From: Oscillospiraceae bacterium | Lineage (GTDB): Bacteria > Bacillota > Clostridia > Oscillospirales > Ruminococcaceae | Length of the DNA stretch: 64,000 nucleotides | Direction: 5' to 3' | Assembly (NCBI GenBank): GCA_900768995.1 | Contig: CAAGEZ010000030.1 | Coordinates: 12,382 to 76,381 of the forward strand | Shown here: positions 32,879-42,446 of the stretch, piece after piece | How positions within the stretch are numbered: the stretch's first letter is position 1 | How the letters are laid out: each line of letters starts with the position of its first letter | Position numbers and translations under genes: made by a program | The notes under the pieces: generated by a model | Seen by the model: the letters and a program-made list of their open reading frames with translations, nothing else | Database searches by the model: none | Told to the model about the DNA's origin: nothing

Positions 32879-33155
32879 ACTGCATAGCAGAATGTAACAT
32901 ATTCAACAGTTTTAGCGACTGCTAACTCTGCAAAATGATGATAACGAACAAAATTACAGCTGGATTTGACTGCATTTCCCTGACATTTAATGTAAATTCT
33001 TTGTCGTAATAATGCGTAAAATTACTGCTCGGAAACGTTTAACAATATATATTATAGCACTAATGTTCTAAGATTTCAACATAAGAATATAAATTTTTCG
33101 TGAATTTCATAGATTTGTTTTTTACGCCGTCTTTACAATATATGACTTATCAAGC

Positions 33156-33184
33156 TTGACAATTGTAGTAAAAAGGTATAGAAT
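33156..33184 (+). promoter_or_regulatory. Promoter of trkA-trkH
   Basis: TTGACA (33156-33161), 17-base spacer, TAGAAT (33179-33184). Just downstream GTCACA (33195-33200) and TGTGAC (33208-33213) form an inverted repeat at the start of the transcript, either a 5' hairpin or an operator. Confidence 0.75.
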
Positions 33185-33233
33185 GTACATATGAGTCACA
33201 GGCATTTTGTGACATTACAAAAGGAGCTGCATT

Positions 33234-34595
33234 ATGGATATAATCATCGTCGGCTGCGGAAAGGTCGGACAGACCCTTGCAGTTCAGCTTAATAACGACG
33301 GAAACAACATCACTGTCATAGACCTGAGCGCCGCAAAGGTCAACGAGGTCATCAGCCGTCACGACATTATGGGAGTTGTGGGAAACGGCGCAACACAGCA
33401 TATCCAGCGTGAGGCAGGTGTGGACAAAGCCGATCTTCTCATAGCCGTGACAGGCTCGGACGAGCTGAATCTCCTCTGCTGCCTTATCGCCAAAAAAGCG
33501 GGCAACTGCAATACCATTGCCCGTGTAAGAAACCCCCAGTACAGTTCGGAAGCCCGCTTTTTAAAGGACGAGCTGGGTCTTGCAATGATAATAAATCCTG
33601 AGTATGAGTCGGCGCAGCATATCGCCCGTATTCTCAGATTTCCCTCGGCTATAAAAATAGATACCTTTGCCAAGGGCAGGGTGGAGCTTATAAAATTCCG
33701 TCTCCCCGAGGTAAGCCCTCTTGTGGATATGGCTGTCAAGGACGTTGTCATAAAGCTCAAATGCGATGTCCTCATCTGCACCATCGAGCGTGACGGCGAA
33801 GCATACATAGCAAACGGTGATTTCGTTTTCCGTGAAAAGGACGTTATCTCCGTTGTGGCATCGCCGAGAAAGGCAAACGATTTCTTCAATAAAATAAAAT
33901 ATAAAATGCGCTCTGTAAGGGACGTTATGGTGGTCGGCGGCGGCGAGATAACCCATTATCTTGCGGATATCCTCCTCCGTTCCGATATTGCCGTAAAGGT
34001 CATCGAAAAAGACCTAAAGACCTGCGAGGATATGTGCACCACTCTCCCTGATGTTACCGTTATAAACGGCGACGCAGTGGATCAGGAAATACTTCTTGAA
34101 GAGGGACTTTCCAATACTGACGGCTTTGTGGCACTCACCAATCTTGACGAAGAAAATATCCTCCTTTCCCTTTTTGCCAAAAACAAGAGCAAGGGCAAGC
34201 TCATCACCAAGATAAACCGGATCGACTTTGACGAGGTGGTAAATCAGCTTGACCTTGACACTATAATTTATCCCAAGCACATTACCGCCGAAAGCATCGT
34301 CCGCTATGTCAGGGCGATGAAAAACACCATCGGCAGCAACGTTGAGACCCTTTACAGCGTCATCAAGGACAAGGTCGAGGCGGCAGAGTTCATCATCAAG
34401 GAGCAGTCGCCCATTGTGGGGATACCCCTAAGCGAGCTCAGTTTCAAGAAAAATGTCCTTGTTGCTGCGATACTCCGTGACCGAAAGGTAATTATCCCCA
34501 GAGGTCACGATGAATTTATGCCGGGAGATGCCGTGGTCATCGTTTCCGAAATAATGGCGCTCCACGATATCACCGATGTTCTGAAAAAGGGGTGA
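33234..34595 (+). CDS. trkA: TrkA, regulatory subunit of Trk potassium uptake
   Basis: 453 residues with two tandem RCK units, each an NAD(H)-binding Rossmann TrkA_N domain (GCGKVGQTLA at the start; VVGGGEITHYLA near residue 230) plus a TrkA_C domain. The full-length, duplicated form is TrkA rather than the single-domain KtrA. It sits on the cytoplasmic face of TrkH and gates it in response to nucleotides. A good AAAGGAG precedes the ATG. trkH follows after 11 bases. Confidence 0.95.
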   Translation: MDIIIVGCGKVGQTLAVQLNNDGNNITVIDLSAAKVNEVISRHDIMGVVGNGATQHIQREAGVDKADLLIAVTGSDELNLLCCLIAKKAGNCNTIARVRNPQYSSEARFLKDELGLAMIINPEYESAQHIARILRFPSAIKIDTFAKGRVELIKFRLPEVSPLVDMAVKDVVIKLKCDVLICTIERDGEAYIANGDFVFREKDVISVVASPRKANDFFNKIKYKMRSVRDVMVVGGGEITHYLADILLRSDIAVKVIEKDLKTCEDMCTTLPDVTVINGDAVDQEILLEEGLSNTDGFVALTNLDEENILLSLFAKNKSKGKLITKINRIDFDEVVNQLDLDTIIYPKHITAESIVRYVRAMKNTIGSNVETLYSVIKDKVEAAEFIIKEQSPIVGIPLSELSFKKNVLVAAILRDRKVIIPRGHDEFMPGDAVVIVSEIMALHDITDVLKKG

Positions 34596-34606
34596 GCTGA
34601 GGGCAT

Positions 34607-36040
34607 ATGAACTTTCGTATGATAAAATATTTCCTCGGCTGGATACTTGTTTTCGAGACAATGTTCCTGCTTATCCCCCTTGTGACCGCAGTTATTTATG
34701 GTGAGCAATGCTTTTCCGCAATACTTCTGTCAATGGCTGTGTGCCTTGCGGCAGGGGGACTGCTCATATGGAAAAAGCCGAAAAATACGGAGCTTTATTC
34801 CCGTGAGGGCTTTGTTATCGTGTCAATGAGCTGGATAGTCCTCAGCCTTTTCGGCTGTCTGCCCTTTGTATTTTCGGGAGCTATCCCAAGCTTCACAGAT
34901 GCGCTTTTCGAGACAGTCTCGGGCTTCACCACCACAGGAGCCAGCATTCTCGCAGAGGTGGAGCATCTGCCAAAAGCAATGCTCATCTGGCGAAGCTTCA
35001 CCCACTGGGTAGGCGGAATGGGCGTGCTTGTTTTCATAATGGCGTTTATCCCTTTAAGCGGCGGACAGAATATCCACATTATGAAAGCGGAGAGCCCGGG
35101 TCCGTCGGTGAGCAAGCTTGTGCCGAGGGTAAAGACCACGGCACTCATACTTTATTCCATATATTTCGTTCTGACCCTCATTGAATTTGTGCTCCTGCTT
35201 TTCGGAGATATGAGTGTGTTTGATGCACTGAACACCGCCCTTTCCACAGCAGGAACAGGCGGCTTCGGCATAAAAAATGACAGTATTGCAAGCTATTCGC
35301 CCTACATTCAGATAGTCGTAACCGTCTTTATGATAATGTTCGGCATAAATTTCAGCTCCTATTATTTTATCCTCACAGGCAGGATAAAGGAAGCCTTCAA
35401 CAAGGAAATACGGGTATATTTCGGTATAATCTTCTTTGCCATAGCCATTATCACCTTTAACTTGAGAGACTTTTATGACACCTTCGGAGACACCTTCAGA
35501 AACGTGTCATTCACCGTTGCCTCCATAATCTCCACCACAGGCTATTCCACCGTTGATTTTGACCTCTGGCCACAGCTATCCAAAACAATAATCGTGCTCC
35601 TGATGCTTACGGGAAGCTGTGCGGGAAGCACTAGCGGCGGCATCAAGATAACGAGAATAATAATTCTCTTCAAAGGTCTTGCCAAGGAGCTTGAGGTAAT
35701 GATCCACCCTAAGCAGCTCAAAAAAATTACTATGGATTCCAAGCCCATAGAGCACGAGGTCGTCCGCTCGGTAAACAGCTATCTTGTCTGCTACGTGCTT
35801 TTGTTTATGGCATCGGCGGCGGTCATTTCCATTGACGGTCACGACCTTATAACCAATTTTACAGCCGTCAGTGCCGCCATAAATAACGTCGGTCCCGGAC
35901 TTGAAGCGGTCGGACCCTCACGTAATTTCGGCTTTTTCTCCACCCCCTCCAAGCTTGTGCTGATTTTTGATATGCTTGCGGGCAGACTGGAGCTTTTCCC
36001 TATGCTCCTGCTGTTCTCAAAGGCAACGTGGAAAAAGTGA
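34607..36040 (+). CDS. trkH: TrkH, potassium-translocating membrane subunit
   Basis: 477 residues with four pseudo-repeated pore units. The selectivity-filter glycines are visible in four P-loops: TTTGAS, STAGTGGFG, STTGYST and NNVGPGL. This is the TrkH/KtrB superfamily, which conducts potassium with proton or sodium coupling or channel-like flow. It shares its last base with the start of the DUF1294 gene. Confidence 0.95.
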   Translation: MNFRMIKYFLGWILVFETMFLLIPLVTAVIYGEQCFSAILLSMAVCLAAGGLLIWKKPKNTELYSREGFVIVSMSWIVLSLFGCLPFVFSGAIPSFTDALFETVSGFTTTGASILAEVEHLPKAMLIWRSFTHWVGGMGVLVFIMAFIPLSGGQNIHIMKAESPGPSVSKLVPRVKTTALILYSIYFVLTLIEFVLLLFGDMSVFDALNTALSTAGTGGFGIKNDSIASYSPYIQIVVTVFMIMFGINFSSYYFILTGRIKEAFNKEIRVYFGIIFFAIAIITFNLRDFYDTFGDTFRNVSFTVASIISTTGYSTVDFDLWPQLSKTIIVLLMLTGSCAGSTSGGIKITRIIILFKGLAKELEVMIHPKQLKKITMDSKPIEHEVVRSVNSYLVCYVLLFMASAAVISIDGHDLITNFTAVSAAINNVGPGLEAVGPSRNFGFFSTPSKLVLIFDMLAGRLELFPMLLLFSKATWKK

Positions 36041-36348
36041 TGAAAGAGTTTATCTTATCCCAAAATTTCCTTATCGGTGTGCTCATATATTTACTTGTCA
36101 TAAGCTTTTACAGCGTTATGCTCACCTGCTCCGACAAGTGCCTTGCGAAAAAAGGCGGCAGGCGTGTACCCGAAAAAAAGCTGTTCGGAGCGGCACTTCT
36201 TGGGGGAGCCTTGGCAATGTACATCACAATGAGGACAATAAGGCACAAGACCCTTCACAAGCGGTTTATGATAGGACTTCCCGTCATAATTATTTTGCAG
36301 ACAGCCGCTTTGGTTTTTGCAGTCATAAAAATATTGGAGCTAATATAA
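36040..36348 (+). CDS. DUF1294 small membrane protein
   Basis: 102 residues from ATG 36040 (TGATG overlap with trkH); a GTG at 36028 would add four residues. Three membrane segments are visible at about 8-27, 48-66 and 78-100. The family block DKCLAKKGGRRVPE...LLGG...RHKT identifies DUF1294, whose function is unknown. Expression with trkAH suggests, but does not show, a part in ion homeostasis. Confidence 0.8.
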   Translation: MKEFILSQNFLIGVLIYLLVISFYSVMLTCSDKCLAKKGGRRVPEKKLFGAALLGGALAMYITMRTIRHKTLHKRFMIGLPVIIILQTAALVFAVIKILELI

Positions 36349-36390
36349 AACAGCCCGTTCGGCATCACATCGAACGGGCTGTTTATTTTT
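36349..36390. terminator. Bidirectional terminator between trk operon and ftsX-like gene
   Basis: AACAGCCCGTTCG (36349-36361) pairs perfectly with CGAACGGGCTGTT (36371-36383), with T-rich sequence after it on the + strand and TTTTATATT on the minus strand. Confidence 0.92.
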
Positions 36391-39055
36391 ACTGATTTTC
36401 GGAATTTCTTATATTCTCAACGATAGGCGATTTTATTATCCGTCTTGCAGGAACATAGGAGGCTGCTGCCGCAACGATGAACGATACCGCCGCTGCGATG
36501 AGTATATATCTGAGCGGTGCGGCAGCGGACATTATCAGTCCTAGGTCGTCCATATCAAGATCGTGGAAATGGGTCTTGAAGGGTATCTGGATTACGAATA
36601 CCGCCGCTTCTGTCACAAGCAGCGATGAGAAGCTTGCAAGGGCGGCATAGATAAGGCTCTCGGAAAGAATGAGCTTATGGAGCTGCTTATCCGACATTCC
36701 GCAGGCTCTGAGCATTGCAAGCTCCGATGTTCTGCCCATAACGTTGGAAGAAATAATGTTCACTATGTTCACCGCCGCTATGAGGGAGATTATGAGCACC
36801 GCAAAATATCCAACTGTCTTGACGATACCGAGGTTTGAAACAGCTTTTGCCATATCTGCGGCATTGTCCGTGAAGCTGTTGTAGAAATTTCTTGTGAGGT
36901 AATTTCTTGCCTCGGCTTCAGCTCCGCTAACGGCATCGGCATAGATAGTCCTTGAAAAGAGAGTGTAATTTCCACCGTTGTACCCCACCTGAGATGAGGA
37001 GCTGTCAATTCCTATGGCGGTCACAAGCTTTTCGTATGACGACTCTGACATAACGGCGGTGCAGGTTCCGCCGCAGGAAAAATATGTCCTGAGATCGGTC
37101 GAGTATGTTCCTGCCGTGCTTATTGTAACCGGATCGAGGAAGTACACCATACTGTCAATGAAAGGGTTTGCAGTAAATGTTTCGGGAATGCTGTCGGTTA
37201 TTTTGTACAGAACATTTCCGCTTTTGTCCTTCATAACGCTGTCAATGAGTATTGAACCTGAATTTTCAAGGTCATCATAAGAGATGCCGCTGTCGGGAAC
37301 TATGTGTTTTTCAAAAGTTTCACGGCTTACAGGGTGTATCGCAAAGGCGATTCCGCCGCTTTCATATGCATCATTTCCCTGATTTATTTTCAGCGTGTCA
37401 TTATCCATATAAAATTTAAGGACACAGTCATAAGTAATGTTCTCAAAACAGCCTGATGAAGCCATTTTATCAATGCTCTCGTGAATGCCGTCAGCGGTAA
37501 GGAAATATGTTTGAACTGAAAAATCACTGGGCGAGCGGTTTTCTTCATATTCAGCGGTTATCTTGTCATTTGCAAGCTGTGCGCCGTAGGAAAATGTGGT
37601 GAAAAGCACGATGCTCATTACCATTGACACCATTGTGATGATGTATCTTTTCTTGTTTCGCTTGATGCTGAGGGCGGAGTATGCGGCGATAAAGCTCCTG
37701 CCCTTTTCGAGTCCCGAGGGGTGCTTCGGGATCCTTACCCTGTCACGCTTTCCTGCCGCATTCATCGCTTCAACGGGTGATGACTTTATTGAGCGCATAC
37801 CCGTGGATACGGCGGATATCACGACCCACAGCACGCCGATGACAGCGGAGGATATATATACATATGGTCTTATATCAAAAACAAGCATATCCCTCATATC
37901 GAAATTTGCGGAGCTGTCGGAGAGATATGGGAGATTTTTCACGATGCCGAAAAGTCCCGCAGCGCAGCCTGTGCCCAGAAGTATTCCTATGATAACTCCG
38001 GGGACTGCAAGGTAGACAGCCTCCCAGACCACCAGTGAAAATACCTGCTTGTTTGATGCGCCCACGGCTTTGAGAAGTCCGAACTGCTTTATTCTTTCAC
38101 GGGAGGATATCTCAAAGGCGTTGTCTATGACCATTCTCACGCAGAACATAAGGAAGAGTATCACAAGATAAACTATGCCGAAAAATACAGCCTGAGAGAA
38201 TTTTGCGGTAACGCCCTTTCCCTCAAGGTCAAGAAGCTCCTGGTTCATACCATAGCTGAAATCGTCTATCTCATAGCCCGCATCATTAAATGCATAGTGC
38301 ATATCCCAGTAAAGGTCATTTGTCTTGTCCGAGAAACGGGCAAGGAGATTGTCCGTATTTTTGGAATATGACTTAAGGCGGGTGTCCGAATAATCAACGA
38401 TATTGCTGTTTTCGGAGAAACCCACAACGGTAAAGCTGATGTCGGTCACATCGGTAATGTCAAAGGCATCGGAAAGATATTGGGGAATGCCCTCGACACT
38501 CTGTGGAGTGTCCGACTTTGCCTTGCAGGTAACAAGCTGTGCTGTGACTGTATCACCAAGCTCGGGATATCCCCAAAGGTAGGTGCTCTGTGCGCTGAGA
38601 ACAATCTCGCCGTCCTTTTCTGGAAGCCTGCCCTCGAAAACAGTGTTCATATTTTTGGGCAGCATCGTCAGCTCTCCTGCCTTGAAACGCAGGAAAACAT
38701 CATTGACGGGATTGCCGTTCAAAAGCAGATATTCCATCTGTGCATCTTCTGACTTCATCTGACCGTAATCCACGTCAACACTGCTTGTATACGAGGAAAC
38801 GCTGTATATCTGTGTCTCGCTGAAAATGTCCATACTGCGCACCGACACCAGCTGATCCTTGTCAAGACCGTTGAAAACAACGTGATATGTACCGTTCTCC
38901 TCCCTGCAAACATTGAGGGCGGCGGCACGGTACACGGATACAGCCGCAAGCATTACCGTCATAAAGGCGGTTGCGGTTATAATGGCGATGACCGTCATTA
39001 TCGTGTGCTTTTTCTGACCCCGCAGATACCGCAGGGAAATTTCTCTGAGCTTCAT
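36389..39055 (-). CDS. FtsX-like ABC transporter permease (no ATPase beside it)
   Basis: 888 residues: an N-terminal helix (about 17-40), a large extracytoplasmic domain, three helices around 290-430 forming one FtsX core, a further helix near 465-490, a second extracytoplasmic domain with several cysteines, and a C-terminal FtsX core (about 755-880). Such MacB/YtrF-type permeases act with an ABC ATPase to move lipids or peptides or to transmit mechanical force across the envelope. No ATPase gene is next to it; the partner must be encoded elsewhere or the gene has become separated. It lies 24 bases downstream of nadE on the same strand. Confidence 0.85.
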   Translation of the reverse strand: MKLREISLRYLRGQKKHTIMTVIAIITATAFMTVMLAAVSVYRAAALNVCREENGTYHVVFNGLDKDQLVSVRSMDIFSETQIYSVSSYTSSVDVDYGQMKSEDAQMEYLLLNGNPVNDVFLRFKAGELTMLPKNMNTVFEGRLPEKDGEIVLSAQSTYLWGYPELGDTVTAQLVTCKAKSDTPQSVEGIPQYLSDAFDITDVTDISFTVVGFSENSNIVDYSDTRLKSYSKNTDNLLARFSDKTNDLYWDMHYAFNDAGYEIDDFSYGMNQELLDLEGKGVTAKFSQAVFFGIVYLVILFLMFCVRMVIDNAFEISSRERIKQFGLLKAVGASNKQVFSLVVWEAVYLAVPGVIIGILLGTGCAAGLFGIVKNLPYLSDSSANFDMRDMLVFDIRPYVYISSAVIGVLWVVISAVSTGMRSIKSSPVEAMNAAGKRDRVRIPKHPSGLEKGRSFIAAYSALSIKRNKKRYIITMVSMVMSIVLFTTFSYGAQLANDKITAEYEENRSPSDFSVQTYFLTADGIHESIDKMASSGCFENITYDCVLKFYMDNDTLKINQGNDAYESGGIAFAIHPVSRETFEKHIVPDSGISYDDLENSGSILIDSVMKDKSGNVLYKITDSIPETFTANPFIDSMVYFLDPVTISTAGTYSTDLRTYFSCGGTCTAVMSESSYEKLVTAIGIDSSSSQVGYNGGNYTLFSRTIYADAVSGAEAEARNYLTRNFYNSFTDNAADMAKAVSNLGIVKTVGYFAVLIISLIAAVNIVNIISSNVMGRTSELAMLRACGMSDKQLHKLILSESLIYAALASFSSLLVTEAAVFVIQIPFKTHFHDLDMDDLGLIMSAAAPLRYILIAAAVSFIVAAAASYVPARRIIKSPIVENIRNSENQ

Positions 39056-39079
39056 AAAAACTGCTCCTTTCGGGCGTTA

Positions 39080-40993
39080 TTATTCTATTGTTATATCGTC
39101 AAGCTCCTTTAGCCACAGAGCCGCCGAAGCGTCTGAGGGCATTCTCCAGTCACCACGGGGGGAAAGTGTGACAGAGCCAACCTTGGGGCCGTCGGGGAGA
39201 CAGGAGCGCTTGAACTGCTGGCTGAAAAATCTTCTTGTAAATGTCCTGAGCCATTTGAGAATGACTTCATCGGCATATGTGCCCGCAAAGGCGGTCTTTG
39301 CGATACGGAAAATTTTCTTTGGGGAAAATCCGCAGCGGACTGTATAATAAAGGAAGAAATCGTGAAGCTCATATGGGCCTACGATATCCTCGGTCTTTTG
39401 CGAAATCGTTCCGTCCTCGGCAGGGGGAAGAAGCTCGGGGGAAACGGGGGTGTCAAGGATATCTTTCAGGACCTCCGAAAGCTGTCCCTCATTCCTGTCG
39501 GCTTCATATGAAACAAGGTGGCGGACAAGGGTCTTGGGTATGGAGCAGTTAACGCCGTACATCGACATATGGTCGCCGTTGTAGGTCGCCCAGCCGAGAG
39601 CCAGCTCGGAAAGGTCGCCTGTTCCGATAACGATGCCCCCTGTCATATTGGCAATGTCCATAATCACCTGTGTGCGCTCACGTGCCTGTCCGTTTTCGTA
39701 GGATACATCGTGAACGTCCTCGCTCTGACCGATGTCCTTAAAATGCTGACGGACAGAGGCGGAAATGTCTATCTCACGGATAGATGCACCATATGCCTCA
39801 GCAAGGATAAGAGCGTTGCTCTTAGTACGCTTGGTTGTGCCGAAGCAGGGCATTGTTACGGCGATTATGCCCTTTCTGTCAAGGGAGAGCATATCGAAAG
39901 CGTGAACGGTGACGATAAGGGCGAGGGTGGAGTCAAGACCGCCCGAAAGACCGATAACGGCGGTCTTTCCGTTGATGTGTCTCAGACGTGTGGCAAGACC
40001 TGTTGCCTGCATAGTGAGTATCTCCTCACAGCGTGCGGCAAGGTCATTTCTGTCGGCGGGCACGAATGGCATAGGTGCAAAATGTCTGCCAAGCTTTATA
40101 TCGGGGATTTTCAGCTTGAAATATCTTTCATTTCCTGCATTTTCGGTATGGGGATATGTGGACATTCTGCGGCGCTCTGCGGAAAGTCTTTCAAGGTCGA
40201 TGTCGCCGTAGATAATGCCCCCCTCAAATGGCTTGCTTTCGGTGATACGGCTGCCGTTTTCGCAGATAATGCTGTGACCCGAGAAAATCATATCCTGAGT
40301 GGATTCGCCGAAGCCGCAGTCGGTGTAAACATATCCGCAGACAAGCTTTGCGCTCTGCATCTCCACAAGCTTTCGGCGGTATTCCTTTTTGCCTATGACC
40401 TCATCGGAGGCGGAGGGGTTGCAGATAATAAGTGCACCCCTTTTCGCAAGCTCATCGGAGGGCGATGAGGGCACCCACAGATCCTCGCATATCTCAACGC
40501 CGAAAACAAAGTCGGGGTCATCGTATGAAGCAAATGTCATATTGCCCATAACGGTGTTGAAGCGGATAACGGGAACGGTCTCAAAGCCCTTGTCCCAAGG
40601 GGTGAAATGGCGTGCCTCGTAAAATTCCGAATAATTTGGGATATTTGTCTTTGGCACAAATCCTAGCACCCTGCCGTTCAGACACACGGCGGCACAGTTA
40701 TAAAGCTTTCCCGAGTAGGAGAGGGGAAGCCCTGCGATGAAGATGATGTCGGTGTCCTTTGTCTCTTCAAGGATATGGAGCAGGGCATTCTCAGCACCGT
40801 CAAGGAGCACCTTTGAGAGAAAAAGGTCGCCGCAGGTATAGCCTGTTATGCACAGCTCAGGGAGGGTGAGGAGCGAGCATTCATTCGCCGCCGCTTCCTT
40901 TACTGCTTTTATAATTTCTTCTGCGTTGTATGCGCAGTCTGCGACTCTGAGGTCTGGCACTGCACAGCCGCATCTGATAAATCCGTCTTTCAA
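39080..40993 (-). CDS. nadE: Glutamine-dependent NAD+ synthetase
   Basis: 637 residues. The N-terminal nitrilase-type amidase (about 1-275) has the Glu-Lys-Cys triad in blocks TLPELCITGY, VPKTNIPN and VEICEDLW, and releases ammonia from glutamine. The C-terminal synthetase (about 320-620) has the P-loop GLSGGLDST and amidates nicotinate adenine dinucleotide to NAD. Length matches the two-domain enzymes. It is probably transcribed from the 41-kb divergent region and may continue into the ftsX-like gene. Confidence 0.95.
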   Translation of the reverse strand: MKDGFIRCGCAVPDLRVADCAYNAEEIIKAVKEAAANECSLLTLPELCITGYTCGDLFLSKVLLDGAENALLHILEETKDTDIIFIAGLPLSYSGKLYNCAAVCLNGRVLGFVPKTNIPNYSEFYEARHFTPWDKGFETVPVIRFNTVMGNMTFASYDDPDFVFGVEICEDLWVPSSPSDELAKRGALIICNPSASDEVIGKKEYRRKLVEMQSAKLVCGYVYTDCGFGESTQDMIFSGHSIICENGSRITESKPFEGGIIYGDIDLERLSAERRRMSTYPHTENAGNERYFKLKIPDIKLGRHFAPMPFVPADRNDLAARCEEILTMQATGLATRLRHINGKTAVIGLSGGLDSTLALIVTVHAFDMLSLDRKGIIAVTMPCFGTTKRTKSNALILAEAYGASIREIDISASVRQHFKDIGQSEDVHDVSYENGQARERTQVIMDIANMTGGIVIGTGDLSELALGWATYNGDHMSMYGVNCSIPKTLVRHLVSYEADRNEGQLSEVLKDILDTPVSPELLPPAEDGTISQKTEDIVGPYELHDFFLYYTVRCGFSPKKIFRIAKTAFAGTYADEVILKWLRTFTRRFFSQQFKRSCLPDGPKVGSVTLSPRGDWRMPSDASAALWLKELDDITIE

Positions 40994-41128
40994 GATTATC
41001 GTCCTTTCAATATAAGACTAAACAGCATATTATCTGTGAATATAATTATACATATTAATTTTAACCCACCTAACTTATAAATGTATTGCCTGATTGTAAT
41101 ATATTTATGAATAATTATGAAGAAAACC

Positions 41129-41157
41129 TTGATTTATATGGGAGACTATGGTATAAT
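41129..41157 (+). promoter_or_regulatory. Promoter of the yicC-remA-gmk operon
   Basis: TTGATT (41129-41134), 17-base spacer, TATAAT (41152-41157). The leader of about 100 bases contains two hairpins: GGCAAA (41170-41175) with TTTGCC (41198-41203), and CGGGA (41230-41234) with TCCCG (41241-41245) just before the ribosome site. Confidence 0.7.
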
Positions 41158-41261
41158 AAAATAAGCTATGGCAAAGCATACGCAGGCTGCGGACGGATTT
41201 GCCGTTGCATTATCCGACAACTTCGATTTCGGGAGTATTTTCCCGATGAAAGGAACCCATT

Positions 41262-42140
41262 ATGATAAAAAGTATGACAGGCTTCGGCAGAGCCGAGCAG
41301 ATCATCGACGGCAGAGATATCATCGTTGAGATACGCTCTGTAAATCACCGCTACTATGAATTTTCCGCCAGAGTTCCCAGAGCCTACGGATATATTGAGG
41401 AAAAACTCAAAAGCTTCCTTAACGGCAGGATATCAAGGGGCAAGGTGGAGGTAAGCGTGTCCATTGCCGCTGTGGAAGCTGCGGATACTCTTATCGAGAT
41501 AAACAAGGCTGTGGCAAAGGGCTATGTTGATGCTCTGCGCAGCGTGGGCGAGGAGCTTGGTCTTGCAGATGACCTGACATTATCCCAGCTCGTAAGGCTC
41601 CCCGACATATTCACCGTGAGAAAGACTGCCGATGACGAGGAGCAGATATGGAACAGCGTAAAAGCCGTTGCGGACGAAGCCGTTTCAAAGTTTATCTCTA
41701 TGCGTGAGGCAGAGGGACTTAAGATGAAAGAGGACGTTCTCGAACGTGCCGACATCATCGAAAGGCTTGTGGACGAGGTGGAGAGACTTTCCCCCATATC
41801 CGCCGAGAATTACCGCAGCAAGCTGTATTCAAGGCTCTGCGAGGTGCTTGCTGACAAGAACATCGACGAGCAGAGGATAGTTACCGAAGCTGCCATTTTT
41901 GCGGACAAGACCGCCGTTGCGGAGGAGACTGTAAGGCTCAAGAGCCATATCCGTCAGCTGAGGGATATGCTTGCCCTTGATGAGCCTGTGGGCAGAAAGC
42001 TTGATTTCCTCATTCAGGAATTTAACCGTGAAGCCAACACTATCGGTTCAAAGGCACAGGATATAGCTGTTACAAAGATAGTGGTCGATCTCAAGTCCGA
42101 GATTGAGAAGATAAGAGAGCAGATACAGAATATCGAATAA
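41262..42140 (+). CDS. yicC: YicC-family RNase/RNA-decay protein
   Basis: 292 residues, typical for YicC/YloC. The invariant start IKSMTGFGRA and the later HIRQLRD...GRKLDFLIQEFNREANTIGSKA block (within residues 225-275) are diagnostic. The family comprises endoribonucleases/adaptors that affect small-RNA and mRNA decay. In Firmicutes it precedes remA and gmk, as here, with gaps of 12 and 24 bases. Confidence 0.95.
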   Translation: MIKSMTGFGRAEQIIDGRDIIVEIRSVNHRYYEFSARVPRAYGYIEEKLKSFLNGRISRGKVEVSVSIAAVEAADTLIEINKAVAKGYVDALRSVGEELGLADDLTLSQLVRLPDIFTVRKTADDEEQIWNSVKAVADEAVSKFISMREAEGLKMKEDVLERADIIERLVDEVERLSPISAENYRSKLYSRLCEVLADKNIDEQRIVTEAAIFADKTAVAEETVRLKSHIRQLRDMLALDEPVGRKLDFLIQEFNREANTIGSKAQDIAVTKIVVDLKSEIEKIREQIQNIE

Positions 42141-42152
42141 GGAGACATTTTT

Positions 42153-42422
42153 ATGCAGCTTATTCCTATCGGCTACGGCAATGCAGTTTCGGCAGAGCGG
42201 CTTATCGCAGTGGTAAGCCCCGAATCTGCGCCTATAAAAAGAATAGTGCAGGACGCAAGGGACAGAGGTATGCTCATTGATGCCACCTACGGCAGAAAGA
42301 CGAAATCTGTTCTTGTAATGGACAGCGATCACGTTATCCTGTCGGCAGTCCTGCCCTCATCTATTGCAGGCCGTGCGGAGGATATACCACAGGCTGCGGA
42401 AGATGAAAATAAGAGTGAATAA
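42153..42422 (+). CDS. remA: RemA/DUF370 family regulator
   Basis: 89 residues beginning with the family block MQLIPIGYGN and containing a KRIVQDARDRGMLIDATYGRKTK core. RemA of Bacillus is a ring-forming DNA-binding activator of matrix and osmoprotection genes; its role in Clostridia is unknown. The C-terminal 15 residues are acidic and variable. Position between yicC and gmk is the conserved one. Confidence 0.92.
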   Translation: MQLIPIGYGNAVSAERLIAVVSPESAPIKRIVQDARDRGMLIDATYGRKTKSVLVMDSDHVILSAVLPSSIAGRAEDIPQAAEDENKSE

Positions 42423-42446
42423 CGCTCTGAAAGGATTGATATAAAT

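Larger units (their letters stand above)
32674..33233. other. 560-base divergent control region between mdh cluster and trkA
   Basis: AT-rich with no credible gene. It contains, from left to right, a minus-strand promoter near 32807-32835, a second overlapping a Rex-like site near 32850-32878, and a plus-strand promoter for trkA at 33156-33184. The middle (32880-33150) is very AT-rich and shows nothing I can name. Confidence 0.7.

Noticed and set aside
31777..32925. 382-codon open frame opposite mdh running into the control region
   Set aside because: Antisense shadow; the tail over 32674-32925 has no ribosome site and crosses promoter elements.
33036..33055. cre-like catabolite repression site near GGAAACGTTTAACA
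   Set aside because: Several consensus positions fail; best read as chance in AT-rich DNA.
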